Shown here: positions 48,036 to 60,420 of the stretch, piece by piece
How positions within the stretch are numbered: the stretch's first letter is position 1
How the letters are laid out: every line of letters starts with the position of its first letter
NCBI RefSeq assembly: GCF_039555335.1
Contig: NC_092642.1
Location: 55,469,776-55,533,775, forward strand
Length of the DNA: 64,000 nt
Source of the DNA: Amphiura filiformis
Taxonomy: Eukaryota > Echinodermata > Ophiuroidea > Amphilepidida > Amphiuridae
Direction of reading: 5' to 3'
Notes under the pieces: model-generated
The model's input: only the letters and a program-made list of their open reading frames with translations
Told to the model about the DNA's origin: nothing
Databases searched by the model: none
Position numbers and translations under genes: made by a program

Positions 48036-49769
48036 AAATTTCCCGGGAAATTTTAACATGATAATCCCACGGGGTTTGAAGTTTGATGGAAATGTTATCT
48101 GGATGGAAAGCGCCCAAATGCCGGTGCAAGGGCGGAGCGGGTCAGGGTGCACAACACTTAATTCTTCCGTATTTGGCATAAATCTAAAAGTCCAAAGCTC
48201 ACTACCATTAGCAAGATATGCTGTGAACTACCAAATTGCAACAGTTTAAAATAGTTACCAACCTTAACAACTTAAGATTAGCAACAATTTAAACTGTTAC
48301 GATTTGGTACCGGTAGTTCACAGCATCTTGTGAATGGTAGTGAGCTTTGGCAAAAATTACATTGATCATTTCATAGCGAGTGTGTAGAGGAATTCAAATA
48401 TCAAAATACCGGTATGCGTTTGTAGGTCCTGTGGTTCTTGAGTTATGTTGTAAAGAGAACTGAAACAACAACACTTTTGTAAAACGTACATAACTCATTA
48501 ACAATAATAAATCAATCATGTTTTCAAAGTATATAATTTGTAGAATGAATTTTTGCAAAACATCAAAGTGTTATTTTTCAATAATATATTGATTTAGATA
48601 CTGAAAATCGTTTTTTTTTTGCTGTTTCGACCAACAGTACCTCGTCTATATAATTGTCCTCGTATATATAATTGTATAAAAGTCTCGCTTTAAAATAGCA
48701 CCTGAGCAAAATAGAGGATCAGCCTCTCTGAGAGGACATTTTTGTTTCGGCTATACCTATATATCTTCAGAATACGAATTTTGTTCTTTTTATGAGCCTT
48801 TAAGTGCCTAAAATGGCCCAAAATGAGGTTATAGCGCCTGCACCCCATCAAGTTTGAAGTTTGTAATAAAATTTGCTCAAAATGCTAATAAAGCAAATGC
48901 AATGCACTAGTTTTCGAGAGGGGCTAGGCCCTATACATAATTATCTTTTATGTATTGTAATACATCATCTGTCATGTATGGCTTTACAAAAATGAAATGT
49001 CCATAGGTGCTCTCGTGAGTACGTTGTGAATCATACTTGTTTTTATGAAAACGATGGCCTAAGTAGGGCCTCAATATAAAAATCTGAATAGAAATCAAAA
49101 ATGAATTGATTGTTCATTTGGTGGTGGCGGAATAATATCAAGGCTGGAACTAGACATTTCTTTTCGTAACACGCATGTGGTGAAATCAGTTGATTTTTTT
49201 AGAAAATGTTTTTTTGAAATTCGAAAGGGCGTTGTTCAGGTGCCCGTATCTCTAAAGTTCAACTTGATTGGCTAAGAAAAAAACCACAATTTTTTATTAA
49301 ATTTCATCGTTTACTCTATTTATTTCTAGTAAATTAAATTACTCTATATGCAAATATTTAGTGGTGTGCCCCCTGTAATGCGCCCAAACGCGCCCAAAGC
49401 ATGTGTTTTCAGCTCCATTCAGTTGGTGTTTGTTCAGTTAATTAATGAAAATAAATTATATTTATTTTATGAGCTTTTAAACAATAATGATAGCGTTTGT
49501 AATTCTGGAGTTAATTACATATTAGTTTATGTTAATAGGGATGCTATTGGTTTTAAAATATATAATTTAAAGAAGAAAATAGGTGTTTTTTACAACTATA
49601 CTATATAATCTTTTCTCATCAACCGCACTATCAAATATAATTGACGATAAAAATAGAGCAACAAACACAAAAAACTTTCTTTATCTTTCACGCTTCAACA
49701 GGAAGGGTCACGTTGTTGTGTGCACTGCACCTATAAGGAACTACCAAGGTACACTACTGAAAAACAAGA
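48036..49769. other. No gene recognised
   Basis: It contains an imperfect inverted repeat around 48190-48350 (aaagctcactaccatt... and aatggtagtgagcttt, enclosing 'ctgtgaactacc' and 'ggtagttcacag'). Otherwise it is AT-rich with scattered short frames. Confidence 0.5.
48193..48352. repeat. Inverted repeat ~75-bp arms
   Basis: 'aaagctcactaccattagca' on the left pairs with 'tgaatggtagtgagcttt' on the right, with 'agatatgctgtgaactacca' against 'ggtagttcacagcatctt' further in. Likely a small MITE. Confidence 0.75.
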
Positions 49770-49825
49770 ATGTCTGCAAACGGATCAGGAGAACCTGAGA
49801 CGAAGAAGGCAAAGTGCAATGTTCC
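49770..49825 (+). other. Candidate first coding exon (MSANGSGEPETKKAKC...)
   Basis: The ATG opens MSANGSGEPETKKAKCNV and ends at a consensus donor CC|GTAAGT. The short Ser/Gly, Glu, Lys-rich start is typical of first exons of small nuclear or transposase-like proteins. No second exon was found; a LINE begins ~450 bp downstream. Confidence 0.3.
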
Positions 49826-50264
49826 GTAAGTATTACATTCTGATTCTAACATTCTTGAAACCCTCGGTTGAAACCTTGTTTGCATTTGTCTCATCATCAT
49901 GTACCAATACCTTGTTATACACTAGTGCCGTACTATTACGCTGACTTTCGTATTCGGCGAGGATGTCGATTTCGACGAGGATGTCGATTTCGACATCCTG
50001 GTTTGTTTACAAACAGAGAGGTAGACAAAAGACCGTTCCGCTTGTCCAAACACTCAAGTATCAGAAGGATGGTCCACAATAGCGTGATTCACGTAACATG
50101 AATAGGGATTAAAAAGCTGTCACGGACGTAGAACCATGTGCTTCTAGACTATTGTCCAATTTGCCATCAAGATTTCATATGGAAACAGTTCAGACCCAGA
50201 ACAGGATCATGTCAGAAATTAATATTTTGTTCTGGGTCTGATTATTCGGACTAGTTATACACAA

Positions 50265-52322
50265 TGTACATGGTATATCTGTGTTTACGAATGAAGAGCC
50301 AATGGTGGATGTACCAAGTCATCACAAATATCCACCAATGCCAGATTTTGAAATTTACCAAGATGGCGTTCAAAAGCTGCTCGGTGACCTAGATGAAAAC
50401 AAGGCACCGGGCCCGGATGGTGTCCTGCAAAAAATTTAAAAACATTTGCTAAAGAACTCACACCGGCGCTTACACACATCTTTAAAAAATCAATGTCTAC
50501 TGGCTCACTGCCCTCTGATTGGCTAACCGCCAATATATCACCTATATTCAAAAAGGGTGATAGAGCAACTGCCTCAAACTACCGCCCAGTGTCTAGGTAT
50601 CCCAGGTAAACCTATTTGCTAGTCAGCCAAATTCGCCGAATATGTCAATGTATATTTACATAGAAATTTAAATCAACTGGCCGAAGAAGGAAACCTACAT
50701 AAATATGTTTTCTATACTTCACTTGACCCAAATATATGATTTTTTTATGGTGATAAGACAATCGCACATGGAATTTTAGCGGGATTTTGATAGCAGTTCC
50801 ATTAAAAAAAGCTGCTATCATAATGAGACTAAGATCTAGAAACACCCCAAAATGCCGTTTTGGGGAATTTTGCTAGCTGAATCTTTTTGATGAAAGTCAA
50901 TCTTTGACAAGATGTAACTTTGCTACGGAAAGTGCTATGAAAAAAAAGGTTGTCAGTTTTGGCTTTGTTTACTCAAGGGCTTTAATTTGATATATAAAAT
51001 GATGCAGTTTGATGGCAAATTTGAATTCACCTACATTTTTTGTAGCATACCTACAGTGTCATTAACCCCTATATGTTGCAAGTTACTCGAACACATTATC
51101 CACAGCAACATCATAAACCACTTCAATAAGCATCATATTCTAACCAGTAAACAACATGGCTTTCGCCAACACCACTCGTGTGAAAGTCAGTTACTCCTCA
51201 CAGTCGATGACCTTGCTAAAGCCCTTGATGACCAAATGCCTGTTGCCATGGTCATCATGGACTTTAGCAAGGCCTTCGACACAGTACCACACATGAGATT
51301 ACTTCACAAACTTCAAAATTATGGCGTTACTGGAAGGACACATACATGGGTGTCAAATTTTCTCACAAGGCGGAAACAGAGAGTTGTCGTGGATGGCGAT
51401 CATTCACAGTGGGTGTCGGTTAGATCGGGCGTTCCCCAAGGCACCGTCCTCGGACCGTTGTTGTTCTTAGCGTACATGAACGACCTCCCGAATAACATCT
51501 CGTCGGAGGTCCGTTTGTTCGCGGACGATTGTGTAATGCATCGGCCCATCCACGACAACTCTGATGTTGAAACCCTCCAGCAAGACCTGGATAGACTGGA
51601 TGTCTGGCAAAAAACCTGGCAGATGCAGTTTAATGTGCAGAAATGTTTCACCCTAAAAATAACTCATTCTAGGAAAAAACAGACCACCAATACAAACTTG
51701 GTCAAAATACTCTTCAAGAAACAGAGACTCATACTTACTTGGGTATTCACCTCACAAAAGACCTAAAATGGGATGATGTAAATCACACCGTTGCAAAAGC
51801 AAAAAGAGTGCTTGGAGTAGTATGTAGAAATCTACATCCATGTACAACTTCTCTAAAAGCTCTGGTGCGACCGCACCTTGAATATAGCTGTTGTGTGTGG
51901 GATCCTACGACCAAAGAACTCATACAGAAGGTGGAATCAATCCAACGTACATTGTGTAAGGCAGCAAGATTCGCATGTCGAGATTATGGTAGAACAAGTA
52001 GCGTCACGGAGAAAAAACACTACAATGGGATACTCTCCAAATGCGTCGGCAGGCAACAAGGTTGACTATGCTACACAAAGTCAACACAGGCCAGGTTGCC
52101 ATTCCGGCGCAAAAGTTTCTCACACCGGTCGTCCGCCCCACTCGTCATAACAACAGTCAAGCCTACTTAAGACCAAGAGCAAAGAAGAACTGCTATAAAG
52201 ATTCGTTCTTTCCAAGAACAATTCATGAATGGAACGTATTGCCTGAACAATTAGTAAACATCCCAGTAACATCCACTTTCAAGACACAAGTAACAGACCA
52301 TCTGAGAAAAGAACAAGAATAA
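50265..52322 (+). mobile_element. CR1/jockey-superfamily LINE reverse transcriptase, frameshifted
   Basis: It starts inside the element at SVFTNEEPM, then LDENKAPGPDGV, then frameshift, then ISPIFKKGDRATASNYRPVS. A 460-bp insert interrupts at 50594. It resumes LTPICCKLLEHIIHSN, KQHGFRQHHSCESQLL, MVIMDFSKAFDTVPH, RSGVPQGTVLGPLLF, VRLFADDCVMHR, then after another shift LVRPHLEYSCCVWDP and SFFPRTIHEWNVLPEQLV. FADD is the active-site pair. At least three frameshifts make it dead. The endonuclease domain is missing (5' truncation). Confidence 0.92.
50594..51053. mobile_element. 460-bp TIR insert inside the LINE
   Basis: The ends are TAGGTAT...ATACCTA, flanked by CAGTGTC on both sides (50587-50593, 51054-51060). 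Removing insert plus one duplicate restores the codons for RPVSLTP, a conserved reverse-transcriptase motif. The interior is AT-rich with no protein frame. Confidence 0.9.
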
Positions 52323-54250
52323 GCAACCTACACGCCTCACAACCCTTTAGCGCTTGACTTCAACCTTGGAAGCGTTGCGAAGTATTCGTCAAAGTCAAAG
52401 GTACATGATTCGGCAAGTATATATCAGCAATAGCGAATAAATGGTGGTTTTTTACTCTGTTCAAAACGACACATGTACACCAAATACAGCCCCCGAAATG
52501 GTCTACTTTTAGCGTGCCTTAACTCCGAAACAATTTCTTCCGTAATCCAATGGTTCCAACTATGCCTGGTCGAGCACCCTCACAGACCCGAACGTAGCGA
52601 GGGTGCTTGGTATGTCCGCCATGTTTCAAATCCATGGATGGCCAGCATAATGGCCCGCAAATTTAAGCTTTATGAGAAGCCTGTTTTAGTTGCCAAAATG
52701 AGAACACAGAGTGGCTTATCTTTAACCCACATTCTCAATCTCTCATGCCAGAGGTTTAAATAAAACGATCCCTAACTAATTATCAAAAGATCGTAAATGT
52801 AATTTCTTGAAAGCGTGCGGTAAACGATTTGTTTACAAGTAACAATCCTTGTTCCGACACCGATACCGTTCATTCGGCTTCATTCGCAAACCACGTGATC
52901 ACTCAGGTGAACTAGAATTGGACGATCGATTATGTGAAATTTTATCCAGGTTACCGGGCCATGCTTAATGGCGATACTCGCGTCTTGGAAATATTTTTCA
53001 ACCACGTTGCAAAATGTTCGGAAATACACCATCAAGGCGACTCGATCGGTAAGCATCATTAAAAATGAGCTAATTTGCATAAATGCTAATTAATTATGCA
53101 AATATGCAGATTAGGGGGCGGCTTCGCTATATAATACTTTAGTACATATTAGAAACACTTTGACCAAGTTTCAGGGCAAAATTATGCAAAATAAAAGTAC
53201 CCTGAACATTTATGCATGGATTTTTAGCAAAATATTGGCAAAAATTATATGTTAATGAGCTTCTCCAGTCATTTTAGCTCATTAACTTTATTGATTATTG
53301 ATAAAAACAATAAGATACAAAGAAAATATAAATTGATATATTTTGAAAACCGTATGTCCGATTGACTCCAAACAAAAGGCATATTGATCAGTGTACTTTG
53401 CTCTACTCAATTAATCTGTTTAAAACATGCTTAGAGCACTTTTATAATGCCTCCATAACCACCTTAACCAACTATATCGCTTTTTAAAAAAGTTTTCAAG
53501 CAGTGCACTAACTGCACTTACTCTAAAAATGTTGCTTTATGCCATAAAAGTTCGCCGAATTCCATTAAAATGCAGTTCCAACTTCGCCAAAGTGCAGAAT
53601 TCAACAGCATTGCAACCACAAGGTCGAGTGAAAAAGCAATGCTTTACTCAATAAAAACTGACATTTCATTTCAAATGAGTTCAAGTTTAGGCCAAATATC
53701 ATTATATTTATTGAATTACTGGAATATTTTGACTATAAAACATAATTCAATGTCAATAGTCGACAGGTTGGTTTACATTTTTCACATTTTCGGGCGTTTT
53801 GAAAGCTTCTATAATGCCATTTCTCGCTTTTCAAAATTTTGGATCTCGTTTTTTACTTCAAAAAATTGCGTAATCAGGATATTCTGATTTCACTTATTTA
53901 TAATGTGTACGAACGTGCTCCATACAAACTCAAAAGTTTCATGCAAGGTGTTATTGCTGACAATAGAAACATTTTTGCAACGTCATTAAAAACAGGTATG
54001 TACTACAGACGTTCTTTCGCTGAAACGTGATACAGGCTAGTAAGGCAGTCTGTTGTCAACCATGCAACAGTCAAGCAAACATTAATGATGATATTCATGC
54101 ACATTGGTTGCACTGACTTGCATGCAGAGTGAAAGTGAAACCATTGACATTGCACAGTGTAATTTACCCATTATTTATATATTTTTTTAAAGTTTTTTTT
54201 TTTTCGGTTTTGTAGTGTCCCTGGACCTAGACCTAAATGTTAGGATCATT
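52323..54250. other. No gene recognised
   Basis: 53060-53110 holds a near palindrome with ATTTGCAT and ATGCAAAT. 53440-54030 has AT-rich open frames without features. 52560-52610 contains a GC-richer 'gagcaccctcacagacccga' and 'cgagggtgc' hairpin. Confidence 0.5.
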
Positions 54251-54253
54251 CAT

Positions 54254-54402
54254 GGTTGACCTAAAAAAAAAAAAAAAAATTTTTTATGTTTTTTTATTTT
54301 TTTTTTAGAGTATGACATGAATACAAAGTATCAATTTTCATATTAAAATACAAAACATCTTGAATTTTTTTTAAAATTTTTTTTTTTTAGGTCAACCATT
54401 TG
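54254..54402. repeat. A/T-run hairpin
   Basis: 'tggttgacctaaaaaaaaaa' on the left pairs with 'ttttttttttaggtcaacca' on the right, around an AT-only centre. Confidence 0.8.
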
Positions 54403-54538
54403 GGGATAGACTGCTGCCCTCAGTCGTCAACCGTCTGGATTGACGACTGAGAAAACTACGTGGAAAAAAAGTGACGGATTTTGCAACAGGATTCCTGTGG
54501 CATAGAGCATGCGCAGTTGTGTCTAAATTGACCTTTTG

Positions 54539-55142
54539 GGGATTTGCCATTTGGTCTAATACCATTTGGTCTAATATCCATTTCGTCTACATCCATTTCG
54601 TCTAAACCCATTAGGTCTATATCCACTACGTCCAATAATCATTTGGTCCTATAACCATTTGGTCCAATAACCATTTGGTCCGATAACCATTTAGTATAAT
54701 AACCATTTAGTCTAAAACCATTTAGTCTAACAAACATTTAGTCTAATACCCATTTGGTCTATAACCAATAGGTCTAATAGCCATTTGGTCTAATACCCAT
54801 TTAGTCTACAAACCATTTTAGTCTTACAAGCTTTTAGTTTATTAATAAATATACGAAATTGTATTAGACTAAATGGTTATTAGACCATACGAGTATTAGA
54901 CCTAACGGTTATTAGACCAAACAGTTATTAGACCAAACGGTTATTGAAGAAATATTAGACCAAATGGTTATTAGACTATATGGTTAGTAGACACACCGGT
55001 TATTAGACCAAACAATGTTAGACTAAATAGACATTAGACTGTATGATTATTAGACTAAGTGGCAATTAGCCTTTCTGGTACAATTGAATATAGACTAAAC
55101 GGGAATTAGACCAAATGGTATTAGACCAAATGGCAATAGACC
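54539..55142. mobile_element. Foldback-like element of inverted 15-bp minisatellites
   Basis: The left half is ~20 tandem units near CCATTTGGTCTAATA. The right half is the same unit reversed (TATTAGACCAAATGG). Outer ends pair as TTGCCATTTGGTCTAATACC. GACCTTTTG occurs on both sides (54530-54538, 55143-55151), a 9-bp duplication. Tandem repeats inside inverted arms with 9-bp duplications are the hallmark of Drosophila Foldback elements (family knowledge). Confidence 0.85.
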
Positions 55143-55151
55143 GACCTTTTG

Positions 55152-56216
55152 ACCGAGTTTGTTGTTTTTAGAAGTTCAGAGCGCGATCTTGTCACAGCGG
55201 CGCGGCACAACGACGCTGGCACACGGCGCCATAGTCAGTTGCGCTTCTGACGCGCACAACCAAAGTCGCATTGAATAGTTTTCAGAAGTCCGTCATGATA
55301 TGGACTGAAAGATAATCAGTCCATGGCAATAAAGTGAGAGTGCATACCCTAAGGATTGTAGTAAATAAATTCAGCAACATCAATACGGATGAGACTGCCA
55401 AAATGCCTAACATTTAAGTTGTTAAAATTAAATGGCTTTATGTTCCGAGCCATGATAAAATGGTCTAATTTTCAGTCTTTTGAGTGTGCAATTTCATATC
55501 TAATGATGCAAGACCCTAGAAAAGTTTTTGATTCCTTATTAATATTGAGTCCCATAGATTAAGAATATATAGTTTAAGGCCATGTGTTTTGAACTGGTAC
55601 ACTGATAGCCTGGAGCCGTGACATTGGCGCGAGATTTTTATACGTTCTTGCCAATTTTAGTTCACATCATGATACCCTATATAGGTAAAATACATATCAA
55701 ATTAAAGCTATTGATGAGCTCTTTGAATTGGTACCATAGGTTTGCACATACCATGTAAACTGTAAAAAAATGACAGGGTGGAGCCGTGGCTCCCACACGG
55801 TGGCTCCCACACGTCAAAATTTAGATGGGATTCTGCTAATTTACCAATAGCTTGTTACCTACCTGAAATGATTTAACTCAGCTAATTTAACTTTCATTTC
55901 ATCATTGGCATGTGCATTATTAAAGATAACTGTATAATTTAGGCCTATAATCAGTTTATTAAAGTTTAGAGGTTGGGAGTTGATGGAGCCCTGGAGCAGA
56001 ATTACGACTGTTGCCTTGCAGAAAGGCAAAATGTTCACACCGCAAAATTGGTAAAATCATGTCGTATGTATTCTAGTTGGTGAAATTATTAATTAATACT
56101 TTTTATTATATACTTTTGCTTGTCCCTATAGTAAGTTAAAAGCAATTAAGTTTTAGAATTGTTTGGGCTGGAGCCTTATAGTCTATAGGCTTACGTGATA
56201 TTTTTCAAACTTGTCA
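55152..56216. other. No gene recognised
   Basis: A GC-richer stretch at 55170-55260 is followed by AT-rich sequence with repeated 'ggagccgtg' phrases ('gcctggagccgtgacattgg', 'ggtggagccgtggctcccac', 'gggctggagcctta'). Confidence 0.5.
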
Positions 56217-57264
56217 TTTTTTTGGGTAGATTCTTGGCAACCATGTTTAAACACATCTAGAAACTTCACTGATTAAGAAAAAAATGGGTGCCAGTTTTTC
56301 CATTAACATTTAGAGCATCCATTTTGAATTTCAAAATGGCCGCCAATATTTTTGGAAAAATTACCAATTAACCATAACTATTCATCCAAATGTCATACAA
56401 TATTTATTATTTTTTACATAAACTCACATAAAGGGGTCAATGATTTATTGAAAACAAACTAAGCACACTAAAAACACTCTAAATAGCAAAAATCCAAGAT
56501 GGCCGCCATATTTCAAGCTTTTGACGTAAAATGCCATAACTCTTGAACCAATGGACATAGGAAAATACTTTTGATGACTAACCATATGTTTTGGCATATG
56601 AGGATTCCAAAAATAACAACGTATTTATGATTGGAACACTTTTAGTATATATATTCCAAGTAGAGTTTCTTCTACTGATTCGGAGACGTGCCGCAAAATA
56701 AGGCCATGAAATATAATGATAAGGTCTTGAAATATAATGCTGTGTCAGACATAATCCTAGAACAAGGCAAAAGTTCATAGTCAGCAAAAACATATGCATC
56801 CAGCGATGCTGAGGTATTCATCAGTGCTCGGGCCCCAGTTCTTTGTGTAGAAATACTCGGAGGCTCGTTTCTGACTAGAGCAGACGAGTCACTTCTGCGT
56901 TGTGATGTTTACTGCAGAGCTACCTTCGTGATGATGTACAGGAGAGGTGCGGTGGATGAACATGAACATAACTGGAGACGGATGATAATGCTGACCAAAG
57001 TTCAGTAAAAACCTGGTGAAGCTTGACTAGTAGTACATAGCAAATAATAGCTTAAAAGTACTGTAAGTAAAGTAGTGGCGGCTACGTCGGCATGAAAGGT
57101 TATATGAGTAAGGTTCCAAGTAAGGTTTCTTCCACTGATATGGAGACATAATCCTTGTCCTTGAACACGGCAAGTCTTCAACAAACACAATTATGATAAA
57201 ACGATTAGCATCACTAAACTCATTAAGGTCTGAAACTGGGACACGCTTCAAGACAAAAGAACCA

Positions 57265-57510
57265 CAAATAGACTATGTTACTCCACAAAACCATACAGGG
57301 CTACCTGGCCCTGCCGGTGGAACACCTACTCAAACCAAGCCTACGTCAATCTCGGCATTCTTACTCTGATTCATACCAGATAATCAAATACTCATATAGA
57401 TTTCCCCAGAACTGTAATATACTGGAATCACATACCCCAATGAATCATTCAAATACAAGACTCAACCAGCTTCAAAGCAGCTGCGCAAGAATACCTAAGC
57501 AAAACTAAAG
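57265..57510 (+). mobile_element. LINE C-terminal fragment
   Basis: The frame MLLHKTIQGYLALPVEHLLK, PSLRQSRHSYSDSYQ, YSYRFPQN parallels MLHKVNTGQVAIPAQKFLTP...RPTRHNNSQAYLRP...FFPRT of the LINE at 50265-52322. It is more decayed and lies in the 4.6-kb element. Confidence 0.65.
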
Positions 57511-57654
57511 GAAAACAGCAAGCATCCTTTCATGCGCACACCCATTCCTGCACGTCTTGTTCCACCTAGAGCGTTGTGCAGTATAGTGCTCGGGCCCAGT
57601 TCTTTAAAGCAGAAATACTGGAGACTCGTTTCTGACTAGAAAACATTTGCTTGA

Positions 57655-57935
57655 ACATGTTTTCTAACACGAGTACTAAGCTTGGCGTCCAATCTCACCA
57701 TAAAACTTTACAGTGGAATGATCTACCTCTTGCCGTTAGAATGTCCATCCACCCCGCTTCCAATTTTTAACAAGTATGTTAAAACTCATCTCTTTGTTTA
57801 ATTGTTTGCTTTCCATTATTATCTTGTTCTTTGAATTGTTTTTTCTTCTTCAAGTTTTGTACGCACTTTGAGCGTCCTGGAAAAAGTGTATTCTTTAAAT
57901 GCTATGTAATGTATGAATCAGAGGCGTCAACGTTA
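57655..57935 (+). mobile_element. LINE 3' end (CR1/L2-like)
   Basis: Traces of LGVQSHHKTLQWNDLPLAVR and then KTHLF-like codons are followed by 'gcactttgagcgtcctggaa' and 'aagtgtattctttaaatgct'. Such an ending is shared by many CR1/L2-type elements. Frameshifted throughout. Confidence 0.6.
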
Positions 57936-57989
57936 CTGATTAATTGTTCCTAATTGTCATTCTAACAATGATCTTGTAGATCTTCACCA

Positions 57990-60240
57990 ATCAATTGTGG
58001 TGTAATGTTCATACAGCTGTCGCCTTCCCCACCACATTTGCAAAGTTTGGTACAGACTATATTGTTTCCTCTGCATGAGCACCTTCTCGAGCACTTCAGT
58101 TTCTCTCTGTTACACCTGACGAGCTGAGAAAGAACCATCAGGTTGTCTAGGTTTCGCCACCCCAAGGTCAGGGTTCAATACCATATCCTGGTGCCAGATA
58201 TTAGCCTGGACATGGGCACGGCGTATATGTTCAACCCATGCTCCCTGGGTCGGTGGCAGTTTGTCAACTCCTTGTTCATCTTTGAGTTGCTCGAACAAAA
58301 ACAATTTGAGCATCTTTGCCTGCCCAATGTTGGACAGAAAAGAGAGCAAAGAAACTCTTCACATCCACATAGAACTTCATCGGATGGTTCTTCTCCTTTG
58401 CCAAGACCAGCTAGTGCTCTTAGAATTGCGGGGCTGCATGGCCTTCAGGAAAGTTGTAAAGCATTCCTTTCTCCCCTTCTCTTGGATATGTCCTGTCGTA
58501 TCACAGCCTGTGAGAGCATGCCAGTTGATCAAAGCTGCTGATCTCTCTGGGCCAAGCTTGTCATAATAGGCTGCAGGAAGACTTTGCGTTGTCTTTCGTC
58601 TGTTCCCAGGATTAGCACCAAATGGTTGCCAAGTAGTGGTGTTCTTCGTAGGGCCAAAAGTAGCACATCTGTGTCTTGTGAATAAATGTGGACATTCATC
58701 CCATTGCTTGCAGCTTCTATAGCATAATAAATCATAAGAGTGTCCGCCTCTTCCTGAGTGCTGACACTGGTCATTGTTTCACATTCATAATTCGTCATGA
58801 CTCCCTTCCGTGTTGCAGTCATAACCTTGACGTAACTGTAGCGGATGAGCTGACGGGAAAGGTAGAGAGTTAGCGAATCCTTTGTGCTGCTGCTGGCGAG
58901 AAACATCTTTTTGTCCATGCCATTCTCCTCTGTTGCTAGGATACTCTGTTGAACTTCGTCAGGGATGATCTCCTTTGACATGAGTTTGAACATGCAGCCT
59001 TTATATTCTGAGTTCTCGCTACCAGCCTCCGTTTGGAATAAGTTGCAGGGCACTAACACTGCCTTCAGCTGTGCAATGGAGCGTTCTTGGCGATCAATTT
59101 TTGACTGAGAGAGATGATGCTGCTGTGGTGGTGCAGTTGTGTTAGTAGTAGCTACAAGTTGTTCGGTCTCATTAGAAAGCCGTGCCAGCTCCGGAGCAGT
59201 GAGACAAAACTTCAAGAGCGTTGCTGGAGATGTTGTTATTCCAGAGATCCCTCTTTGGCGTTTTGTTGATTTGTTGAGGTGTTCCATCGCTTGATCAACA
59301 CCAATTAGTGTGAATGGAATTATGGTTGCTAGTATTTACTGCAAACTCGCCGTCGGTGAAGCTATGCCATAGTTCTGGATCAGATGTTTTTATGGCAGCC
59401 ATGCGTGCGATGAACTCTGGAATGCTTTGAGCATAATCTAGCCTAGAATAGGCAAAGAAGTTCTTGCAAAGATGCTCCAGTGATGCCAAGTAGAGGTGCC
59501 AATTATATACCTTCCCGTATAGCCCTTTGGAACTATAACAGTGTCATTACCTGTCGCATGTACATCCTAGCCCATTTATATTGGGTCTGTCTTACGATTA
59601 GCGTCGAACTCTCGTAGCTGTTTCTCAAGATTCAAGGATTCTATCTCCATTAAGAATGCCTGGTGTGCTTCAGCAACGCCTGTTCTATCTCTGCATGCTT
59701 CAGTCAGCTGCTTAACGTTGGCTTCCAGGGTGTCACGTACAACGGGGTGATCCTCAAGGAATTCCTCCAACCAGCGATTGAAGAGAACCTGATATGATCG
59801 CTCTGTTGTAATGAATGCCATTTAAAATCTGTGATACAGTCACGCTACTCATGCATCGTCAAGACCGCTACCTTCAATTGTCCTTCCCAAGCAGCTAAGT
59901 GCACAGATCACTGTGTGGAATGCTCCTGGGCTGAACACCCACTTGTTCTTGAACTCTGGATATAGATACTTGAGTTTCACAACTCTCTTGCATAAATCCA
60001 TGTCTAAAGTCACAACGATATTACTGCTTGCTCTAGACACAACTGCGTTCAATTTAGTCAGCTGATCCAAGGCAGCAACTAACGTGGGCCATTCGGTAGT
60101 AGTCCACAGTATGCCAGCTACAAGATGGGCGTATGTGATGAGATGTACGATGCTTCACAAGTCAATGACCTTGCTTGGATGATAGCTCGTTACTGTAACA
60201 GAGGAAACTTCGTCAACAAACATCAACTTACCTGGCGTTG
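57990..60240 (-). pseudogene. Broken gene of expanded animal family: PIN-like acidic motifs plus Cys-rich tail
   Basis: Minus-strand pieces in order: LTKLNAVVSRASSNIVVTLD and KWVFSPGAFHTVICALSCLG (59849-60070); RWLEEFLEDHPVVRDTLEAN (59576-59821); SLEHLCKNFFAYSRLDYAQS and SIPEFIARMAA (59295-59489); RQRGISGITTSPATLLKF, STQEEADTLMIYYAIEA and HIYSQDTDVLLLALR (58529-59287); KLPPTQGAWVEHIRRAHVQA (58110-58349); then a tail with CxxxxxKLKCSRRCSCRGN and CTKLCKC (57995-58165). Several frameshifts and stops separate them, so it is a pseudogene. EEADT and SQDTDVL resemble acidic clusters of PIN/FEN-fold nucleases (inference). From memory, full-length relatives are numerous, unnamed genes in cnidarians, fish and deuterostomes. 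A CAG|GTAAGT donor on the minus strand near 60233 suggests a spliced 5' exon. Confidence 0.72.
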
Positions 60241-60420
60241 AATCTGAAGTTCCAGATTTGTTCGATTCAAGCACAGATGAATTTGCAGAAACCACCCAAG
60301 AACCTGAAGGATTGGTAGCCAATCAACGCATTGAAATGCAACAAGTGCATTTGTGGTCAGCTTATAACTCGCTCCTACACACCTCAGATGATGCGGATGC
60401 CTTGCCAGTAATCCCCAAAT
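60238..60420 (-). other. Possible 5' exon of the broken gene
   Basis: The minus strand is open through WVVSANSSVLESNKSGTSDS and ends at CCAG|GTAAGT. The plus strand is also open (EPEGLVANQRIEMQQVHLW...), so strand assignment is uncertain. Confidence 0.35.

Noticed and set aside
53060-53110. ATTTGCAT/ATGCAAAT octamer pair as an immunoglobulin-type or histone promoter
   Set aside because: No gene follows, and the AT-rich palindromic context makes chance or repeat origin more likely.
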